Source: an uncultured Pirellula sp. (GTDB lineage: Bacteria; Planctomycetota; Planctomycetia; Pirellulales; Pirellulaceae). From it: a DNA stretch of 22,196 nucleotides. The stretch covers positions 1-22,196 of the forward strand of contig CAILTZ010000162.1 of NCBI GenBank assembly GCA_903837255.1. The letters run 5' to 3'. A program made the position numbers and the translations under genes. The notes below the pieces were generated by a model, which worked only from the letters and a program-made list of their open reading frames with translations, searched no databases and was not told where the DNA came from. This document shows positions 8,432 through 16,713 of the stretch, piece after piece; positions within the stretch are counted from its first letter, which is position 1, and every line of letters starts with the position of its first letter.

Positions 8432-9766
8432 ATGAGTCAAACTGAATTCAAACCCGTATTGCTTGGGCGAGTCGGCAGACCCGATAGCCAATCGCTCGCT
8501 TCCTACCGAGCAGACGGCGGCTACGAAGCCTTGGCCAAAGCCCTGAAAATGGCCAACACCGAAGTGATCGATGTGGTCAAAAATTCGGGCCTTCGCGGTC
8601 GCGGTGGTGCAGGCTTTCCCACGGGCCTCAAGTGGACCTTTCTGCCCAAGGATGTCAATGGTCCGATCTATTTGTGCATCAACGGCGATGAGAGCGAACC
8701 TGGTACGTTCAACAATCGAGTCCTGATCGAGGAAGACCCACACCAGGTTCTCGAAGGGATCGTCATCAGTAGCTTTGCAACCCGCTCAACGACCGCTTAC
8801 TTTTATCTTCGCTACGAATACGGACGATGCTATCGAACGCTCCAAAAAGCAGTCGATGAGATGTATGCGAACAATCTGCTGGGCAAGAACATCCTCGGCT
8901 CAGGCTACGACTTGGATATCTACCTGCACCGCGGTGCATGCGCGTATATCTGCGGTGAAGAAACCGGATTGATCGAGAGCCTCGAAGGCAAACGAGCTTG
9001 GCCTCGGATCAAACCACCGTTTCCGGCAATCGAAGGTGCGTTTCGTCGACCCACGGTCGTCAACAACGTCGAAACGATGGCTTGCATCCCCCACATACTC
9101 AAACACGGGACCGAGTGGTTCCAGTCGATGGGTATCCCCAAAGATCCCAACAACCCGCGGGATGCAGGTTCGTATGGGCCCAAGCTCTACTGCATCAGCG
9201 GCCATGTCAACAAGCCGGGTCTGGTCGAACTCCCGATGGGAATCACCGCGCGCGATTTGATCGACAAGCATGGTGGAGGTGTCTGGAAAGGTCGCCAAGC
9301 CAAGGCCGTGATCCCCGGTGGTTTGAGCATGGGTTTCATGACCAATGCCGAGCTCGATACTCCCCTGGACTTCAATGGCCCTGGTCGCGTCGGATGCCTG
9401 GGGCTCGGGACCGCTGCGGTCGTCGTCATCGATGACCACACGAGCATGGTCGACGTCCTTTACAACGCTTGCCGATTCTTTGCCCACGAATCCTGCGGCC
9501 AGTGCACGCCGTGCCGCGAAGGGACCGCTTGGTCGACAAAAATCCTCGAGCGAATCCGCGATGGCCGTGGCAAACTCAGCGATATCGATTTGCTGCTCGA
9601 GATCGCCAACTCGATCGGTACGATTCCTGGCACGACCATATGTGGACTTGCCGATGGTGCCGCTTGGCCGATCAAAACAGGGATCAACAAGTTCCGCGGC
9701 GAGTTTGAAGAATACATCAAGAGCGGTCGCCGTAGCCAGAGCCATGCTCTTGCCGGTGCGCACTAA
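8432..9766 (+). CDS. nuoF: NADH-quinone oxidoreductase subunit F (NuoF), NADH- and FMN-binding
   Basis: NuoF is the 51-kDa (Nqo1) catalytic entry subunit: it binds NADH and FMN, oxidises NADH and hands electrons to cluster N3. The 444-residue product has the FMN/NADH glycine-rich segment LRGRGGAGFPTGLKW (54-68), GDESEPGTF (85-93) and YICGEETGLIESLEG (172-186). The N3 4Fe-4S ligands are C355, C358 and C361 in SCGQCTPCREG, plus C404 in TICGLADG. I choose ATG 8432 with GAGG upstream; the in-frame ATG at 8294 would lie inside nuoE. Its N-terminus matches normal NuoF length. It lies 14 bases after nuoE and 40 bases before nuoG. Confidence 0.96.
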   Translation: MSQTEFKPVLLGRVGRPDSQSLASYRADGGYEALAKALKMANTEVIDVVKNSGLRGRGGAGFPTGLKWTFLPKDVNGPIYLCINGDESEPGTFNNRVLIEEDPHQVLEGIVISSFATRSTTAYFYLRYEYGRCYRTLQKAVDEMYANNLLGKNILGSGYDLDIYLHRGACAYICGEETGLIESLEGKRAWPRIKPPFPAIEGAFRRPTVVNNVETMACIPHILKHGTEWFQSMGIPKDPNNPRDAGSYGPKLYCISGHVNKPGLVELPMGITARDLIDKHGGGVWKGRQAKAVIPGGLSMGFMTNAELDTPLDFNGPGRVGCLGLGTAAVVVIDDHTSMVDVLYNACRFFAHESCGQCTPCREGTAWSTKILERIRDGRGKLSDIDLLLEIANSIGTIPGTTICGLADGAAWPIKTGINKFRGEFEEYIKSGRRSQSHALAGAH

Positions 9767-9806
9767 CCAGAGCATTTGAACAACACTTTTTGGGAAAGCA
9801 ATAAAA

Positions 9807-11510
9807 GTGGTCAAAGTCAAAGTCAACGATATCGAAGTCGATGCAGATCCGAAAGACAACTGCATCCTAGCGGCTAGAAAAGCGGGGTTTGAAATCCCTC
9901 ACTACTGCTGGCATGAATCTCTTTCGGTCGTGGCCTCCTGCCGGATGTGTCTGGTCGAAGTCGGCGAAACCAAACCCGATGGGACCGTGGCTATGGGCCC
10001 GAAACTCGTCCCGGGTTGCCAAACTCCGATCAAGGAAGGGACGGTCATCCGCACCGAATCGGCCAAGGTAAAAACCACGCAGCAGATGACGCTCGAACTG
10101 CTGCTGCTCAACCACCCCCTGGATTGCTCGATCTGCGACCAAGCTGGTGAGTGCTACCTGCAGGATTACACGTACAAGTACGGCAAGGCCCACAGCCGAC
10201 TCGACGAGCCCAAGATTCAGCGGGAGGACAAGTACCACATCGGGGAGCAAATCGCTCTGTTTACCGACCGATGCGTCATGTGCACTCGCTGCGTTCGCTT
10301 CACCCGCGAAATCAGCGGTACGTCCGAACTCCAAGTCGTCGCGCGAGGGTCTCACGAAGAGATCGATGTGTTCCCAGAGACACCCTGCAACAACAAACTC
10401 GCTGGCAATGTCGTGGACCTTTGCCCCGTCGGAGCTCTTTGCAGCAAAGACTTTCTCTACAAGAAACGGGTTTGGTGGCTCAAGCATGCCGAGAGCGTCT
10501 GCACAGGTTGCTCGACAGGTTGCAGCATCCACGTCGACCAGAACGAAAACAAAGTCTATCGATTGCGACCTCGCGAGAACCCACAGGCCCAAGGCCACTT
10601 CATGTGCGACGAAGGCCGCTACGGGTTCAAGTACATCCACGATGATCGACGATTGAAGTATCCAAGGCTCAAGAACCCATCGGCCAATTCCAACACTGCG
10701 GTCGCCTCGAGCCGGCCATCGGACTTGTCGTTTGCCGACCCATGGCCCACGGTCTTGTCCGAAGCCCGCAAGCGAATTCAAACCGCGATTCAAAACGATC
10801 CGTCCGGGTTCGTCGCCGTTCTGTCCCCGCAGATGACTCTCGAAGAAGCCTACCTGCTGGCTTCCTACATCAAAGGCATCGACCCTCGAACCAAACTGAC
10901 CCTCGGACCGGTCCCGGTCTCAGGAAGCGATGACCTGTATCCCAAGGGTCCCAAGGGAGAGCCCCCTGCTGCCGGGAAGGTGAAGTTTACGATTCGGGCC
11001 GAAAAGTGCCCCAACAGACTCGGCGTCGAAGCCGTCCTGCGACACTTCGAACGCTCGGTCATCCTGGCCGAATCGCTCGGAAAATCCTCCGCAAGCGCCT
11101 GGTACGTTGTCGGTGGGTACAGCGCCGGTTGGGTCAATGAAAAGCTGGACCAAGCCGTTGGCACCCCGTCGTTGCTGATCGTCCAAGACATCTTCCCCTC
11201 GCCACTAAGCGAACGAGCGGACATTGTTCTGGCGGCAGGATCTTTCGCAGAACGCGAAGGAACCTATGTCAACCATGCTGGTTTAGCACAAGCAGCCCAT
11301 GCGTCGATCAGGCCACCCGAAGAGGCCCGCGCAGACGGTCGTATCCTGATGGAACTCGCTGGCCGCACCGGGCTTTTCAACGCCATGGCACTGCGCAAGG
11401 AAATCGGGACCAAAATTGCTGAGCTCTCTGCGATTGCCGTCGGGGAGCTCGGTGATTACGGCGTACGGCTTGCCAAATACGCAAATCAACCCGTTGCCGC
11501 CAAAAGCTGA
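9807..11510 (+). CDS. nuoG: NADH-quinone oxidoreductase subunit G (NuoG), short form
   Basis: NuoG (75 kDa/Nqo3) carries the Fe-S chain between flavin and NuoI. All N-terminal cluster sites are visible: 2Fe-2S N1b (C34, C45, C48, C71), the His-Cys N5 site (H103, C107, C110, C116) and N4 (C156, C159, C162, C206). The off-path N7 site is also present as C232-X2-C235-X3-C239-X27-C267, the same spacing as in Thermus thermophilus. At 567 residues the protein is clearly shorter than the 680-900 usual for the family. The loss falls in the catalytically inactive molybdopterin-oxidoreductase-like C-terminal domain, of which ERADIVLAAGSFAEREGTY remains. The start is GTG 9807 with GGGAAAG eight bases upstream; there is no in-frame ATG alternative near the conserved N-terminus. 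Confidence 0.93.
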   Translation: MVKVKVNDIEVDADPKDNCILAARKAGFEIPHYCWHESLSVVASCRMCLVEVGETKPDGTVAMGPKLVPGCQTPIKEGTVIRTESAKVKTTQQMTLELLLLNHPLDCSICDQAGECYLQDYTYKYGKAHSRLDEPKIQREDKYHIGEQIALFTDRCVMCTRCVRFTREISGTSELQVVARGSHEEIDVFPETPCNNKLAGNVVDLCPVGALCSKDFLYKKRVWWLKHAESVCTGCSTGCSIHVDQNENKVYRLRPRENPQAQGHFMCDEGRYGFKYIHDDRRLKYPRLKNPSANSNTAVASSRPSDLSFADPWPTVLSEARKRIQTAIQNDPSGFVAVLSPQMTLEEAYLLASYIKGIDPRTKLTLGPVPVSGSDDLYPKGPKGEPPAAGKVKFTIRAEKCPNRLGVEAVLRHFERSVILAESLGKSSASAWYVVGGYSAGWVNEKLDQAVGTPSLLIVQDIFPSPLSERADIVLAAGSFAEREGTYVNHAGLAQAAHASIRPPEEARADGRILMELAGRTGLFNAMALRKEIGTKIAELSAIAVGELGDYGVRLAKYANQPVAAKS

Positions 11511-11533
11511 TTGCACTCGGAGAAACATAAAGA

Positions 11534-12724
11534 ATGATCAATAGTCTACTCGAGTACTGGCCGGTGCTTTGGCCCACCCTCGCAGCCATCGCCGTGATCC
11601 TAGCGGTCGTCCCATTCCTGGGTCTATACATGACCTTTATCGAACGCAAAGTCGCAGCTTACGTTCAAGACCGCGTGGGTCCTAACCGCGTCGGCCCCTT
11701 CGGGCTTTTCCAAGCTGTCGCCGACGGAATCAAGATCTTCCTCAAGGAGCAACTGATTCCAGACCACGTCTACACGGCGTTGTACTTCATCGCTCCTGCG
11801 TTCAGTCTGATCACGGCCATGTTCGCTCTGGTGGTCATGCCCTTCGGACCGGTTGCTACCGATTATGCAGGTGGCTTTAGGTTCATGGTTGCCCCTGGGA
11901 TCGATATCGGCATCCTGATGATGCTCGCGATCAGTTCCCTCTCGGCTTACGGGATCATCGTCGGCGGATGGGCTTCGAACAACAAGTACTCGATCTACGG
12001 CGCGATCCGCTCGTGTGCTCAGTTCATCAGCTACGAAATTCCCCTGGGGCTTTCCATCCTAGGTGTGATCGCGATTGCAGGCTCGCTGAACATCGAGCGA
12101 ATCGTCGCTGTTCAGTCGGCAAGCATCCTCGATTGGAACGTCTTCTGGCAACCTGTGGCCATGCTGGTGTTCTTCACGAGCGCTTTGGCAGAGACCAACC
12201 GATTGCCGTTCGACCTTCCCGAATGCGAACAAGAGCTCGTCGGTGGTTTTCATACCGAGTACAGCGGGATCAAGTTTGTGCTTTACTTCTTGGCAGAATA
12301 CACCCACATCGTCACGGTCAGCTTCCTGACAGCTCTGCTGTTCTTGGGCGGCTGGCATTTTCCGGGACTCCCAGGACCTTCAGGTGCTTCGACCCTCGTG
12401 CTGCTTTTGGGATTGCTCGTTCTGCTAGTCAAGGTGTCGTTGGTGGTGATGGTAATCATTTTGCTGCGATGGTCACTCCCGCGATTCCGATTCGACCAGC
12501 TGATGGGTCTAGCTTGGAAAGGGCTCATTCCACTTGCTCTTGCCAACCTAGTGGGTGTTGCTGTCGTGCTAACCCTGGGACTCCCAAAACATCTTCTGAT
12601 CGCCACGGCGGTTCTTCCCGTCCTGGCTGCTTACTACAGCGCCACGAAGTTCAATGCTTCCATGGCGGATGAAAACATCTCGAAAAAAGGCCTCTCACCA
12701 CGAGGAGCGGTGTCTTATGAGTGA
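11534..12724 (+). CDS. nuoH: NADH-quinone oxidoreductase subunit H (NuoH)
   Basis: NuoH (ND1/Nqo8) is the membrane subunit that forms much of the quinone chamber and links the two arms. The 396-residue product shows its most conserved loops: FIERKVAAYVQDRVGPNRVG (35-54) and AETNRLPFDLPE with EQELVGGFHTEYSG (219-244), the acidic-rich loop facing the quinone site. About eight or nine hydrophobic segments are visible. It is longer than many bacterial versions (about 320-350), partly through a hydrophilic C-terminal tail ending ISKKGLSPRGAVSYE. The ATG at 11534 has only a weak ribosome site, GGAG at 11519-11522, eleven bases away. The end overlaps the nuoI start by eight bases. Confidence 0.95.
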   Translation: MINSLLEYWPVLWPTLAAIAVILAVVPFLGLYMTFIERKVAAYVQDRVGPNRVGPFGLFQAVADGIKIFLKEQLIPDHVYTALYFIAPAFSLITAMFALVVMPFGPVATDYAGGFRFMVAPGIDIGILMMLAISSLSAYGIIVGGWASNNKYSIYGAIRSCAQFISYEIPLGLSILGVIAIAGSLNIERIVAVQSASILDWNVFWQPVAMLVFFTSALAETNRLPFDLPECEQELVGGFHTEYSGIKFVLYFLAEYTHIVTVSFLTALLFLGGWHFPGLPGPSGASTLVLLLGLLVLLVKVSLVVMVIILLRWSLPRFRFDQLMGLAWKGLIPLALANLVGVAVVLTLGLPKHLLIATAVLPVLAAYYSATKFNASMADENISKKGLSPRGAVSYE

Positions 12725-13349
12725 GACTCAGAACAAACCGGCTAAAAAGAAAACGGTCAAGTGGGGCGATGCCCCCAAACTCAGCGTCCTCGACGCGCTG
12801 TACCTGCCCGCGATCGCTTCTGGACTGGCCACCGCGATCAAGCACGCGGTCTCCGGCAAACCGACCACTAGGCAGTACCCTGAAGTCGAGCCCGAGATCC
12901 CTCCAAATTATCGCGGTGTCCACCGACTCAATCGCGATGAAGCCGGACGGGTCAAGTGCGTGGCTTGCTACATGTGCCAAACGGCTTGCCCTGCCAATTG
13001 CATCGAGATCATCGCAGCACCTGCACCCAAGGATGATCCTCACTGGAAAGACCGGGACAAGTTCCCTGCGACCTTTACGATCGACGAACTGCGGTGCATC
13101 TACTGCGGGATGTGCGAGGAAGCTTGCCCAGTCGATGCGATCGAACTGACGAGCATCTACGACCTGACGGGTATGACCCGCGAAGAGATGATCTTCGACA
13201 AAGAAAAATTGCTGTCGGTGTTTGACGAGACGGTCAAGACGGGTCGAGACCCGGTCCGCACCAATCGAGGAAAACTAGGCCCGGCGTCGGAACTTTCACC
13301 GACTGCCAAGGACGCTCCGCCCCCCCCAGGGCGAGGCAAGTCGGGCTGA
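12717..13349 (+). CDS. nuoI: NADH-quinone oxidoreductase subunit I (NuoI), 2x[4Fe-4S]
   Basis: NuoI (TYKY/Nqo9) is the ferredoxin-like subunit carrying clusters N6a and N6b, which pass electrons to N2 in NuoB. The two ligand sets are C81, C84, C87 and C91 (CVACYMCQTACP) and C127, C130, C133 and C137 (CIYCGMCEEACP), both with the proline that marks 8Fe ferredoxins. I choose ATG 12717, with GAGGAG nine bases upstream, giving 210 residues; an ATG at 12654 inside nuoH would add a nonsense leader. The product is longer than the usual 160-180 because of a Lys-rich N-terminus and a low-complexity Pro/Gly-rich C-terminus. The tail is encoded across a run of eight cytosines (13320-13327). An 80-bp gap follows before nuoJ. 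Confidence 0.95.
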   Translation: MSETQNKPAKKKTVKWGDAPKLSVLDALYLPAIASGLATAIKHAVSGKPTTRQYPEVEPEIPPNYRGVHRLNRDEAGRVKCVACYMCQTACPANCIEIIAAPAPKDDPHWKDRDKFPATFTIDELRCIYCGMCEEACPVDAIELTSIYDLTGMTREEMIFDKEKLLSVFDETVKTGRDPVRTNRGKLGPASELSPTAKDAPPPPGRGKSG

Positions 13350-13367
13350 TCCTAAATACCCTCAGAA

Positions 13368-13397
13368 TTGGCAACATCCAACAGCAAAATCAATTAT
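13368..13397 (+). promoter_or_regulatory. Weak candidate internal promoter between nuoI and nuoJ
   Basis: The nuoI-nuoJ gap (80 bp) is the longest break in the operon. TTGGCA (13368-13373, 5 of 6 to TTGACA) and AATTAT (13392-13397, 4 of 6 to TATAAT) are 18 bp apart in locally AT-rich sequence. No palindrome or terminator is seen in the gap. It could give extra transcription of the membrane-arm genes, but a match of this quality is expected often by chance. Confidence 0.2.
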
Positions 13398-13429
13398 TCT
13401 ATGAAGCGAAATAACGTAAGAGGCGAACT

Positions 13430-14251
13430 GTGAACCCCTTGTCCATTGATCCAAAGAACCTACCGCTGGTAAACGGCGAGCAGTTCCAAGGCAATCTCTC
13501 GCAGATCTTGTTGCTGGTGATTCTATTAGGAACCGCAGCCTATTTGCTTTTGCAACACGGTTTGGTGAAATCCAAAATGATGGCCTGGGCTGGCGGAGGC
13601 CTCTTTGCGTTCGCGGCCCTGATGGCCTTCATGTCGATCCCGATGCAACTCGAATCGGTCGTCAGAATTTGCTTCAGCATCCTAGCTGTCGCTGGCGGGG
13701 TGGCTTTCATCACCGCGCGAGAACCTGTCCATGCAGCACTGGGTTTTGCAACCGCAGTCCTCTCCGCATGCGGCGTGATGTTCATGCAATCGGCTTACTT
13801 CATCGCCGCAGCCACCATGATCGTTTACGCAGGTGCCACCATAATCATTTTCTTGTTCGTTCTGATGTTCGCTCAGAAGTCCAACCTGCAATGGTACGAT
13901 GTTCAGTTGATCCGCCCAGTTATCGCAGCGGGTGTGGCAACATCCTTGCTATTTGCGATCGCTTGGAGCGTCTCTGAGCCTGGAGAAATTCTCCCGATTA
14001 AGCTCGATCTGACTCGCCCCTATAGCCTAGCCGCACCCGGCAGCGCGCCCGGTCAAGCACTCCCGCCAGTTCCCGAATCGACGATGAGCCAAGCTCAACT
14101 ATCGGAGTTTGTCCCAGCCAAAACCTCTGGACTGGGACGCTCGATGTTTACGGACTATCTGCTCGCCATCGAATTGGCTGGCACGGTCCTTCTGGTCGCG
14201 ACGATCGGAGCCATCGTCTTGGCACAGAACCCAGAAAGGGACCCGTCGTGA
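13430..14251 (+). CDS. nuoJ: NADH-quinone oxidoreductase subunit J (NuoJ) with N-terminal two-helix extension
   Basis: NuoJ (ND6/Nqo10) is a membrane subunit whose third helix takes part in coupling quinone reduction to pumping. The family core begins only near residue 76: ICFSILAVAGGVAFITAREP (80-99), then the signature IVYAGATIIIFLFVLMF and the C-terminal FTDYLLAIELAGTVLLVATI. Before it are about 75 extra residues with two predicted membrane helices (about 24-43 and 50-70), and between the last two core helices lies a long Pro-rich loop, so the protein has 273 residues against a usual 165-200. The GTG at 13430 has AAGAGG six bases upstream. Its stop overlaps the nuoK start (GTGA). The identity is secure; the extension is real if the GTG start is right. 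Confidence 0.9.
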   Translation: MNPLSIDPKNLPLVNGEQFQGNLSQILLLVILLGTAAYLLLQHGLVKSKMMAWAGGGLFAFAALMAFMSIPMQLESVVRICFSILAVAGGVAFITAREPVHAALGFATAVLSACGVMFMQSAYFIAAATMIVYAGATIIIFLFVLMFAQKSNLQWYDVQLIRPVIAAGVATSLLFAIAWSVSEPGEILPIKLDLTRPYSLAAPGSAPGQALPPVPESTMSQAQLSEFVPAKTSGLGRSMFTDYLLAIELAGTVLLVATIGAIVLAQNPERDPS

Positions 14252-14751
14252 ACCATTCCGAAGTCCAAAACTTGCTGCTCCTAGGAGGCATCCTGTTTGC
14301 CATCGGGCTCATCGGGTTCCTAACCCGACGCTCGATCATCCTGATGTTTCTGTCCTTGGAAACCATGCTCTCTGGTGTGAGCATCAACCTGATCGCTTTT
14401 TCTAGGTTCCATCAAAACTACCAAGGCCAGATCCTATCGGTCATGGTCCTGACAATCGCGGCTTGCGAAGCTGCCATCGCCCTTGCGATGGTCGTCTCGC
14501 TCTACCGCCGCAAAGCAACCCTGGATGTTCAAGCTTGGGATGAGCTCAGCGAGACGATCCTTCCGAAGGAACCCGAAGGTGATTACATCGGAATGGAGCA
14601 CCTAGAGACCTATCCGAAATTGTCCCCCGCCGGTTTGGATCCGCGAGATCAGCCGATGCCGAGCTCTTTTCAAGCCAACCCCAATCAACCAACGTCGGAA
14701 CTAGATCACAAAACCTCTCCCATTGTGTCGGAGGTAAATCAGCGTGGCTAA
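14248..14751 (+). CDS. nuoK: NADH-quinone oxidoreductase subunit K (NuoK) with C-terminal tail
   Basis: NuoK (ND4L/Nqo11) is a three-helix antiporter-like subunit of the proton-pumping arm. Residues 1-98 are an ordinary NuoK, with the two membrane glutamates needed for proton transfer at E38 (FLSLETML) and E74 (AACEAAIALAM). The family normally ends near residue 100. Here a hydrophilic Pro/Glu/Asn-rich tail of about 68 residues follows (DELSETILPKEPEGDY onward), with no predicted membrane segment, giving 167 residues. The GTG at 14248 overlaps the nuoJ stop and has AAAGGGA just upstream. The tail's last codons hold the nuoL ribosome site and start, so it may partly serve coupling. Confidence 0.93.
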   Translation: MNHSEVQNLLLLGGILFAIGLIGFLTRRSIILMFLSLETMLSGVSINLIAFSRFHQNYQGQILSVMVLTIAACEAAIALAMVVSLYRRKATLDVQAWDELSETILPKEPEGDYIGMEHLETYPKLSPAGLDPRDQPMPSSFQANPNQPTSELDHKTSPIVSEVNQRG

Positions 14752-16711
14752 CTTGGATTCTATCATTTGGATCGTACCGATCGCTCCCCTGATCGGTTGC
14801 ATCGTCTGTGCGGTCATGTCGTTTCGTGGTGACAAGCACAACGCGCATGTGCCTGCGATCCTGTCGCTAGTCGTTTCGGCACTCTGCGCTCTGCTAGTAC
14901 TCGTGCAGTGGGATTCTCAAGCAACGAGCGCTGGCTACGAAATTGCAGAGGGTTATCGCTACCTGCAAATTGGTAACGTCAACCTCAACCTCTCGTTGAG
15001 GGTCGACACGCTCTGCTTGACGCTCCTGTCGGTTGTCACCTCGATTTCGGCGATGATCGCGATTTACTCCAAAGGCTACATGCATGACGACCCGGGGTAT
15101 GCGCGTTATTTTGCAGTTTTCTGCGGGTTCGTCTTCTCGATGACGATGTTGGTTCTTTCCCACAACCTGCTGATGATGTATGCGTTTTGGGAAGGTGTTG
15201 GAACTTGCAGTTACCTGCTGATCGGCTATTGGTTCCGAAAGCCTTCGGCGGCCCGAGCAGCGACCAAAGCATTCTTGGTCAATCGCGTCGCAGATACTGC
15301 GTTCCTCTTCGGAATCCTGATGCTCGCCTACGCGATCGGACATACCGATGTTGGAACTACCCAAAGCTGGTTCTCGCGGCTGGACTTCCAAAACATTTTC
15401 AATGCCGCTCCGGTGTTGGCAGAAAAGCATTCTGGATTGCTATCGCTTATCGCACTGCTGCTGATGATCGGGGCGATTGGAAAATCGGCTCAGTTCCCAT
15501 TCCACGTATGGTTGCCTGATGCGATGGAGGGCCCTACGCCGGTCTCGGCATTGATCCACGCGGCGACGATGGTTACCGCGGGCGTTTACCTGATGGCTCG
15601 CTTGGCGCCCCTAACGGAGCTGACCCCCTCGGTTCTGATCACCGTCGCTTGGCTCGGTGGAATCACCTCGTTGATCGCTGCGGTCATGGCCCTTTACCAG
15701 GACGATCTGAAACGCGTTTTGGCTTACTCGACCGTCAGCCAACTCGGGTATCTGTTCATGGCCTTGGGAGCCGGTGCAGTCAAGGACCTGATGACCGTTG
15801 CAGTCGTCGCGGCGATGTTCCACTTGGTCACTCACGCGTTTTTCAAAGCATTGCTTTTCCTTTCGGCGGGCAACGTGATGCATGCGATGGGAGATGTCAT
15901 CGACACGCGAGAGTTTTCCGGTCTGAAAAGGGTACTGCCCAAGACCAATATTCTTTTTGCCATCGGAGCCGCAGCCCTTGCCGGCGTTCCACTGCTTGCA
16001 GGTTTCTTCAGCAAAGACAGCGTGCTGGCTGTGCTCTTGGATGCAAGCTCCGACACCATGATCGGTTCGCACTTTGCGGCCTTGCTAGGAATCGGTTTTC
16101 TGACGGCACTGCTCACAGCGATTTACACGTCTAAGGCCTACTTCAGGACCTTCCATGGCCCTGAAAAAATCCCAGCGGCAGCAGGTCATCATCCCCATGA
16201 TGCTTCGAACGTGATGCTAGCTCCGATGGCCGTTTTAGCCGTCGGTGCACTGGTCGCCGGGGGGCTTTTGGGACCGACCGGTAAGATCTCCGAGTACCTC
16301 TCCAAGACGCCGCTCTTGCATCCTCACGAACATGCCGAGCCGATGTGGCTGTTGGTTGCCTCGTCGATCATCGCCCTGGCTGGGATCTTTGTCGGCTACA
16401 CGATAAGTCAAAAACCAGCACCCGCCGCCGGGCTCCTCAAGAGCCTTGCGGATTTCGGTCGCAATCGACTCTACATCGATTGGCTTTATAACGTCGCGAT
16501 CGTCCAGCCGATGCTCTCGATCGCTCAGTTTCTGGAATGGATCGATACGAACATCATCGGCGCGGTTACCGATGCCATAGCAGGACTCCCCAGGCTCTTG
16601 GGTATGGCCGGACAGCGGCTCCAAACCGGACGAGTCCCCGCCTATAGCCTGCTGACGGCTTTAGGAATCGCAGCGGTTGCTATTTGGATTGTCACGAGAG
16701 CAAGTTGGTAG
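14744..16711 (+). CDS. nuoL: NADH-quinone oxidoreductase subunit L (NuoL)
   Basis: NuoL (ND5/Nqo12) is the distal Mrp-antiporter-like proton pump of complex I. The 655-residue product has the TM5 glutamate (E150 in FWEGVGTCSYLLIG), the TM7 lysine (K247 in IGKSAQFPFHVWLPDAMEG) and the intact EGPTPVSALIHAATMV stretch. The C-terminal part keeps the long lateral-helix region and a final membrane anchor (about 632-651, LLTALGIAAVAIWIVTRASW at the very end). The GTG at 14744 has an excellent GGAGGT eight bases upstream, and the start overlaps the nuoK stop by eight bases. nuoM starts two bases after its TAG. Confidence 0.96.
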   Translation: MANLDSIIWIVPIAPLIGCIVCAVMSFRGDKHNAHVPAILSLVVSALCALLVLVQWDSQATSAGYEIAEGYRYLQIGNVNLNLSLRVDTLCLTLLSVVTSISAMIAIYSKGYMHDDPGYARYFAVFCGFVFSMTMLVLSHNLLMMYAFWEGVGTCSYLLIGYWFRKPSAARAATKAFLVNRVADTAFLFGILMLAYAIGHTDVGTTQSWFSRLDFQNIFNAAPVLAEKHSGLLSLIALLLMIGAIGKSAQFPFHVWLPDAMEGPTPVSALIHAATMVTAGVYLMARLAPLTELTPSVLITVAWLGGITSLIAAVMALYQDDLKRVLAYSTVSQLGYLFMALGAGAVKDLMTVAVVAAMFHLVTHAFFKALLFLSAGNVMHAMGDVIDTREFSGLKRVLPKTNILFAIGAAALAGVPLLAGFFSKDSVLAVLLDASSDTMIGSHFAALLGIGFLTALLTAIYTSKAYFRTFHGPEKIPAAAGHHPHDASNVMLAPMAVLAVGALVAGGLLGPTGKISEYLSKTPLLHPHEHAEPMWLLVASSIIALAGIFVGYTISQKPAPAAGLLKSLADFGRNRLYIDWLYNVAIVQPMLSIAQFLEWIDTNIIGAVTDAIAGLPRLLGMAGQRLQTGRVPAYSLLTALGIAAVAIWIVTRASW

Positions 16712-16713
16712 TC

